The translations under genes were made by a program, and so were the position numbers. The notes beneath the pieces are model-generated. The model searched no databases. It was not told the DNA's origin and was given only the letters and a program-made list of their open reading frames with translations. 8,447 nucleotides of DNA, taken from assembly GCA_030635415.1 (NCBI GenBank), contig DAOVYW010000099.1:1-8447 (forward strand), in the 5' to 3' direction. Each line of letters starts with the position of its first letter. The stretch's first letter is position 1. The DNA is from Candidatus Firestoneibacteriota bacterium. GTDB taxonomy: Bacteria > Oederibacteriota > JAAXVQ01 > JAUVAV01. This document shows positions 5,537-8,447 of the stretch, piece by piece.

Positions 5537-6310
5537 TTAGCATCTCCCTTGCTGAATATATTCCCAGCTTAGGCGTAAACCGGCCAAGGTCAGGTGGGGA
5601 CGGACAATCCGCAATTCCGGGCAATGCGGAACTACCAGGGAGGCGAATCCGCCGGTCGCTACCACCTTAGTCTTTTCCCCGATTTCCTTTTTCATCTGTT
5701 TAACCAGAACGGTAATGGCTCCGGCCGCGCCCAGTATGATGCCAGACCGCAAACTTCCTTCTGTATTCCGGCCTAAAGCACAACCGGGCTTTTTTAATTC
5801 AATCCGGGGAAGGAGCGATGTCTCCCGCGCTAAAGCCTCTACTGACAGCATCAGGCCGGGCAAAATCGCGCCGCCTTGATATTTATTACCCCGGGCCACG
5901 ACGTCTACGGTTATCGCCGTACCCAAATCCACTACGATTACCGGCGAACCAAATTCATATATTGCCGCGACGGCGTTCATAAGCCGGTCTGTCCCGACCG
6001 CCCCGGGCGGACGATATACATTCTTCACCGGCAGACTCATTTCCGGTGAAATCATCAAGACCGGCACTCCGAAGCAGGAGTGTGCCGCCGAAATCATTCT
6101 GGTATCCAATTCCGGAACTACACTGGCTATTACCACGCCGACGCAGGCCCGGTCTATCTCTCTTCCCTTGATTAATCCCGAAAGGGCCAGGTCTAATTCA
6201 TCCGCCGTAATCCGGCGATTAGTCGGCAGCCGGAATTCCTTAACCAGGCGCTTTTGGTTAAAAATACCGAGACAAATTTGAGTATTACCGATATCAATAA
6301 CTGCCAGCAT
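5537..6310 (-). CDS. coaX: Type III pantothenate kinase
   Basis: A 257-aa protein of typical CoaX length. It phosphorylates pantothenate with ATP, the first step of CoA synthesis, in the cytoplasm. The ASKHA-fold motifs are clear: DIGNTQ (6-11) for phosphate binding, PPGAVGTDR (101-109) with the presumed catalytic aspartate D108, VVDLGTAITVD (126-136), GGAILPGL (146-153), and ATGGFA (218-223) in the second nucleotide loop. The C-terminus PHLTLAGL is also standard. Type III kinases need a monovalent cation and are insensitive to CoA feedback (family knowledge). The ATG is preceded by AAGGA, which overlaps the birA stop region, with a 10-nt gap between the genes. coaX next to birA is a common Firmicutes arrangement. 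Confidence 0.95.
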   Translation of the reverse strand: MLAVIDIGNTQICLGIFNQKRLVKEFRLPTNRRITADELDLALSGLIKGREIDRACVGVVIASVVPELDTRMISAAHSCFGVPVLMISPEMSLPVKNVYRPPGAVGTDRLMNAVAAIYEFGSPVIVVDLGTAITVDVVARGNKYQGGAILPGLMLSVEALARETSLLPRIELKKPGCALGRNTEGSLRSGIILGAAGAITVLVKQMKKEIGEKTKVVATGGFASLVVPHCPELRIVRPHLTLAGLRLSWEYIQQGRC

Positions 6311-6320
6311 AATTTATTCC

Positions 6321-7298
6321 TTACTCCGGCCTCACCAGACTTAACTCTCCGCTGGTTATCCTGCGGGTCACCCCACTCTCCAGACGCAATAGCAGAGCGC
6401 CATTATCATCCATGCCGATTATCATTCCTTCCAAACGTTCCTGGTCGGTCAACTGTACCAACACTTGGGTCCCCTGAAGGCAGGAAAGATTCTTCCCGGC
6501 CTCTATAACCGAGTGTGGTCCGTTATGACAAGCTCTAAAATACAACTGTTCGGCCTCGTATAAAATCCTGCGCAACAGAGGCAGCCTAAGCAGCGATTTT
6601 CCCATTAATTTGGAGAGTGAAGTCGCTGGCTGCCGGAGCGGACCGGCCGGAGCCGCATTAACATTTATTCCGATTCCGCAGACTACATACTCAATGGCAT
6701 CGGTTTGCGCCCGCATCTCAGTTAAAATCCCGGCCACCTTGGCTCCCTTTATCAGGATATCATTGGGCCATTTAATCCCGGCTAATAATCCGGTTTCCCG
6801 GCGGATTCCGCCGGCTACGGCTACGGCCAACATCAAGGTAATTAAAGGTGCTTGCTCGGCAATCCAAGGTGGCCTCAGAACCAGGGAAAACAGCAAGTTG
6901 GCTCCGGCTTTTGATATCCAGGTACGCTCGCGCCGTCCCCTTCCATTAGTCTGGTTTTCCGCAGCTATCAGCGTACCCGCCTGAGCTCCCTGGGCGGCTA
7001 ATTTCAGGGCCAGGTCATTAGTTGATCCTATATTTTCAAAGCATATCTGCCGTTGCCCGAAAACCCTGGTTTGTAAGCCAACGGCAATTTCATCCGGCAG
7101 CAAACGATCAGGCGTGGAAAGGAGCCGGTAACCCCGATGAGGAATTGCTTCGACTTGGTATCCGACCGCCTCCAGTTGATGAATCTGCTTCCAGACCGCG
7201 GTCCGTGAAACTCCCATCCGGGCTGAGAGTTCCTCCCCGGAGATACAACTCCCCTGATTTTCACGGAGCAGATTAAGCACTTTAGTAGTTGATAACAT
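6321..7298 (-). CDS. birA: Bifunctional biotin-protein ligase / biotin operon repressor
   Basis: With the start at 7298 the protein is 325 aa, the usual length. Residues 1-60 form the winged-helix repressor domain (ISGEELSARMGVSRTAVWKQI at 19-39, HRGYRL at 54-59). The ligase domain has the biotinyl-AMP loop GRGRRERTW (119-127), KWPNDI (176-181), KVAGILTEM (187-195) and GIGINVN (208-214); the C-terminal SH3-like domain is about 275-325. It activates biotin with ATP, transfers it to carboxylase biotin domains, and as a holo-dimer probably represses biotin genes. The frame stays open upstream to an ATG at 7439, but that extension translates a dispersed palindromic repeat (7355-7438) and is not family sequence, so I reject it. 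No strong Shine-Dalgarno precedes 7298. Glutamate 124 replaces the glycine found at the equivalent place in E. coli BirA. No biotin operator is visible in the window. Confidence 0.93.
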   Translation of the reverse strand: MLSTTKVLNLLRENQGSCISGEELSARMGVSRTAVWKQIHQLEAVGYQVEAIPHRGYRLLSTPDRLLPDEIAVGLQTRVFGQRQICFENIGSTNDLALKLAAQGAQAGTLIAAENQTNGRGRRERTWISKAGANLLFSLVLRPPWIAEQAPLITLMLAVAVAGGIRRETGLLAGIKWPNDILIKGAKVAGILTEMRAQTDAIEYVVCGIGINVNAAPAGPLRQPATSLSKLMGKSLLRLPLLRRILYEAEQLYFRACHNGPHSVIEAGKNLSCLQGTQVLVQLTDQERLEGMIIGMDDNGALLLRLESGVTRRITSGELSLVRPE

Positions 7299-7354
7299 AT
7301 TTGTAATTATGGAAGTTTCGCCCAAAGCTGTTTTCCACTGAATCCCCATGATTT

Positions 7355-7438
7355 TGTCATTCCGAGGAAACGAAGTGACCGAGGAATCTCCTTGAACACT
7401 AGGAGTTTTAGAGATTCCTCGCTTCGCTCGGAATGACA
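7355..7438. repeat. MITE-like palindromic repeat between nadC and birA
   Basis: The outer arms TGTCATTCCGAG (7355-7366) and CTCGGAATGACA (7427-7438) are perfect 12-bp complements. Inside them CGAAG/CTTCG (7371-7375, 7422-7426) and GAGGAATCTC/GAGATTCCTC (7381-7390, 7411-7420) also pair, around a 20-nt loop. This is the widespread repeat whose translation begins MSFRAKRGI. It encodes nothing and separates birA from nadC in an otherwise tightly packed block. The remaining bases of the 179-nt gap show no clear promoter. Confidence 0.9.
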
Positions 7439-7477
7439 TTTCTGGAAGAAAAAGTTCATGGGAGACAGTTCCATTAT

Positions 7478-8332
7478 TTATTCCAGTTCCATATGCATGG
7501 CCAACCAGGGCGTCGAGTGAGTTAAAGCCCCGATGCTGACCCGGTCTACACCCTTAAGGGCCGCGGCTTTTATGGCTTTGAGTTCCAGACCCCCGGAAAC
7601 CTCGACCACTGCTTGGCCCTGTATCAGCTTTACGGCCTCACGGATCCTGGCCGGGGGAAAATTATCCAAAAGAATAATATCCGCGCCGCTCTCCAAAGCC
7701 GTTCCGACCTGGTCCATATCCTCAGCCTCAACCTCAATACAACGCTTGCGCGAACCCAGTCCCTTGCGAACCCGGCGGATTGCTTCGGCCAAAGAACCGG
7801 CCAAGGCAATATGATTATCTTTTATCAGTACCGCATCATACAATCCCATGCGATGATTGCAGCCCCCACCGGCGGCCACGGCGTGCTTCACCAAACCGCG
7901 CAGGCCGGGCGGTGTCTTGCGAGTGTCAAAAATTCGGGTCTTGCAGGTCTTGGTCCCACGCAGCGCTTTCACATATTGAGCCGTAATGGTCGCGATCCCG
8001 GAAAGCATGCCCAGAAAATTCAAGGCCGTTCGTTCCCCAATTATAATCGGCGCGGCCGGCCCGGTAATCCGAATCAGCACCTCTCCCCGGCGGACCGGCA
8101 TGCCGTCGGTTTTCATGGCCCGAACCTTGACCCTGACGTCTAATTGGCGAAAGACCTCCTTAACTGCCAAAACGCCGGCAATCACGCCCGGAGCCTGAGC
8201 CCGGATTACTCCTGCTGCCCGGTCAGCCGGTCTGGCAATACAGCGGGTGGTAATATCTCCTGATCCGACATCTTCATCCAAGGCGGTTTTTACTGCTACC
8301 GTAATATTTTTTAAAGACAGGCGTACCGGCAT
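7478..8332 (-). CDS. nadC: Nicotinate-nucleotide diphosphorylase (carboxylating), quinolinate phosphoribosyltransferase
   Basis: A 284-aa protein of normal NadC length. It converts quinolinate and PRPP to nicotinate mononucleotide, CO2 and pyrophosphate in de novo NAD synthesis. Landmarks in order: EDVGSGDITT (20-29), ERTALNFLGMLSGIAT (100-115), DTRKTPPGLR (136-145), GGGCNHRMGLYDAVLIKDNH (155-174) with the substrate-binding His/Arg and Lys residues, EVEAED (200-205), DIILLDNF (218-225) and EVSGG (244-248). The family usually has DTRKTTPGLR; the T-to-P change here is minor. AGGGAG lies about 9 nt before the ATG. It is the first visible gene of the cofactor block. nadA and nadB, common upstream neighbours, are not in the window and the 115 nt before it look noncoding. 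Confidence 0.96.
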   Translation of the reverse strand: MPVRLSLKNITVAVKTALDEDVGSGDITTRCIARPADRAAGVIRAQAPGVIAGVLAVKEVFRQLDVRVKVRAMKTDGMPVRRGEVLIRITGPAAPIIIGERTALNFLGMLSGIATITAQYVKALRGTKTCKTRIFDTRKTPPGLRGLVKHAVAAGGGCNHRMGLYDAVLIKDNHIALAGSLAEAIRRVRKGLGSRKRCIEVEAEDMDQVGTALESGADIILLDNFPPARIREAVKLIQGQAVVEVSGGLELKAIKAAALKGVDRVSIGALTHSTPWLAMHMELE

Positions 8333-8354
8333 TCGGTTTTCTCCCTAATGAAGC

Positions 8355-8366
8355 GTAATATATTAC
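8355..8366. promoter_or_regulatory. 12-bp perfect palindrome upstream of nadC, possible operator
   Basis: GTAATATATTAC lies 22 nt before the nadC start, between the ribosome site and the window edge. Its position would suit a repressor site or the -10 region of a promoter. It does not match the NiaR operator as I know it, and AT-rich palindromes of this size also arise by chance. Confidence 0.25.
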
Positions 8367-8447
8367 CCATTCCATTTCCCATACATGAATTTTGGATACT
8401 GTTTTTTCAATCCCTAGAAAGCCGGGATATACCACCCCTACAACACA

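Noticed and set aside
7299..7439. Upstream in-frame extension of birA starting at 7439
   Set aside because: It translates the palindromic repeat 7355-7438 and has no BirA-family similarity; the family N-terminus begins at MLSTTK (7298).
7533..8198. Long plus-strand frames opposite nadC
   Set aside because: They are antisense shadows of a GC-richer, fully conserved nadC gene.
8333..8447. Open minus-strand frame running from the right edge across the nadC start
   Set aside because: It has no recognisable protein similarity, overlaps the nadC start out of frame, and contains a repeat-like GTAGGGG segment.

Overview
The window reads like a piece of a bacterial chromosome in which every recognisable gene lies on the minus strand. 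The right half (about 4946-8332) is a compact, GC-richer cofactor block: nadC, birA, coaX and a thioredoxin-like tlpA/resA gene, transcribed in that order from right to left. The nadC-birA-coaX order, a BirA with an N-terminal repressor HTH, a type III pantothenate kinase and purine-rich GGAGG-type ribosome sites fit an anaerobic Firmicute (Clostridia/Peptococcaceae-like). That placement is inferred from gene order and general protein character, not from a search.

The left half (1-4945) is accessory and more AT-rich. From right to left it holds four parts. First, an AT-rich orphan gene for a small membrane-anchored protein (4305-4655) lies between two direct copies of a ~75-bp repeat, each containing the same perfect 28-bp palindrome. 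Second, a two-gene cassette has its own candidate promoter: an ABC/OLD-type AAA ATPase (2767-3909) followed 3 nt later by a TOPRIM-like DUF4276-type protein (2149-2763). Third, a 58-codon C-terminal remnant of a large restriction-endonuclease-type protein (1808-1984, traceable to about 2008) ends in an amber and other stops upstream. Fourth, the remnant's own stop overlaps (ATGA) the start of a three-Cys-motif partner gene, tcmP (684-1811), which is followed 1 nt later by the DUF5131 'phage Gp37/Gp68' three-Cys protein (1-682, running off the left edge).

How the parts work together: NadC makes nicotinate mononucleotide for NAD, BirA attaches biotin to carboxylases and probably represses biotin genes, CoaX starts CoA synthesis, and the thioredoxin-like protein is probably a membrane-anchored disulfide exchanger. 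The ATPase plus TOPRIM pair has the parts of nucleotide-sensing nuclease defence systems (OLD/Gabija/PARIS-like logic). The remnant-tcmP-DUF5131 row looks like a former three-gene, translationally coupled operon that has lost its restriction component. Together these make the left half look like a decaying defence or mobile-gene island next to housekeeping genes.

Several palindromic dispersed repeats sit in the gaps (4006-4028, 4116-4153, 4185-4260, 4779-4853, 4891-4912, 7355-7438). One of them (7355-7438) lies in frame upstream of birA and creates a false N-terminal extension. I saw no tRNA, rRNA, CRISPR array, transposase gene or clear intrinsic terminator.
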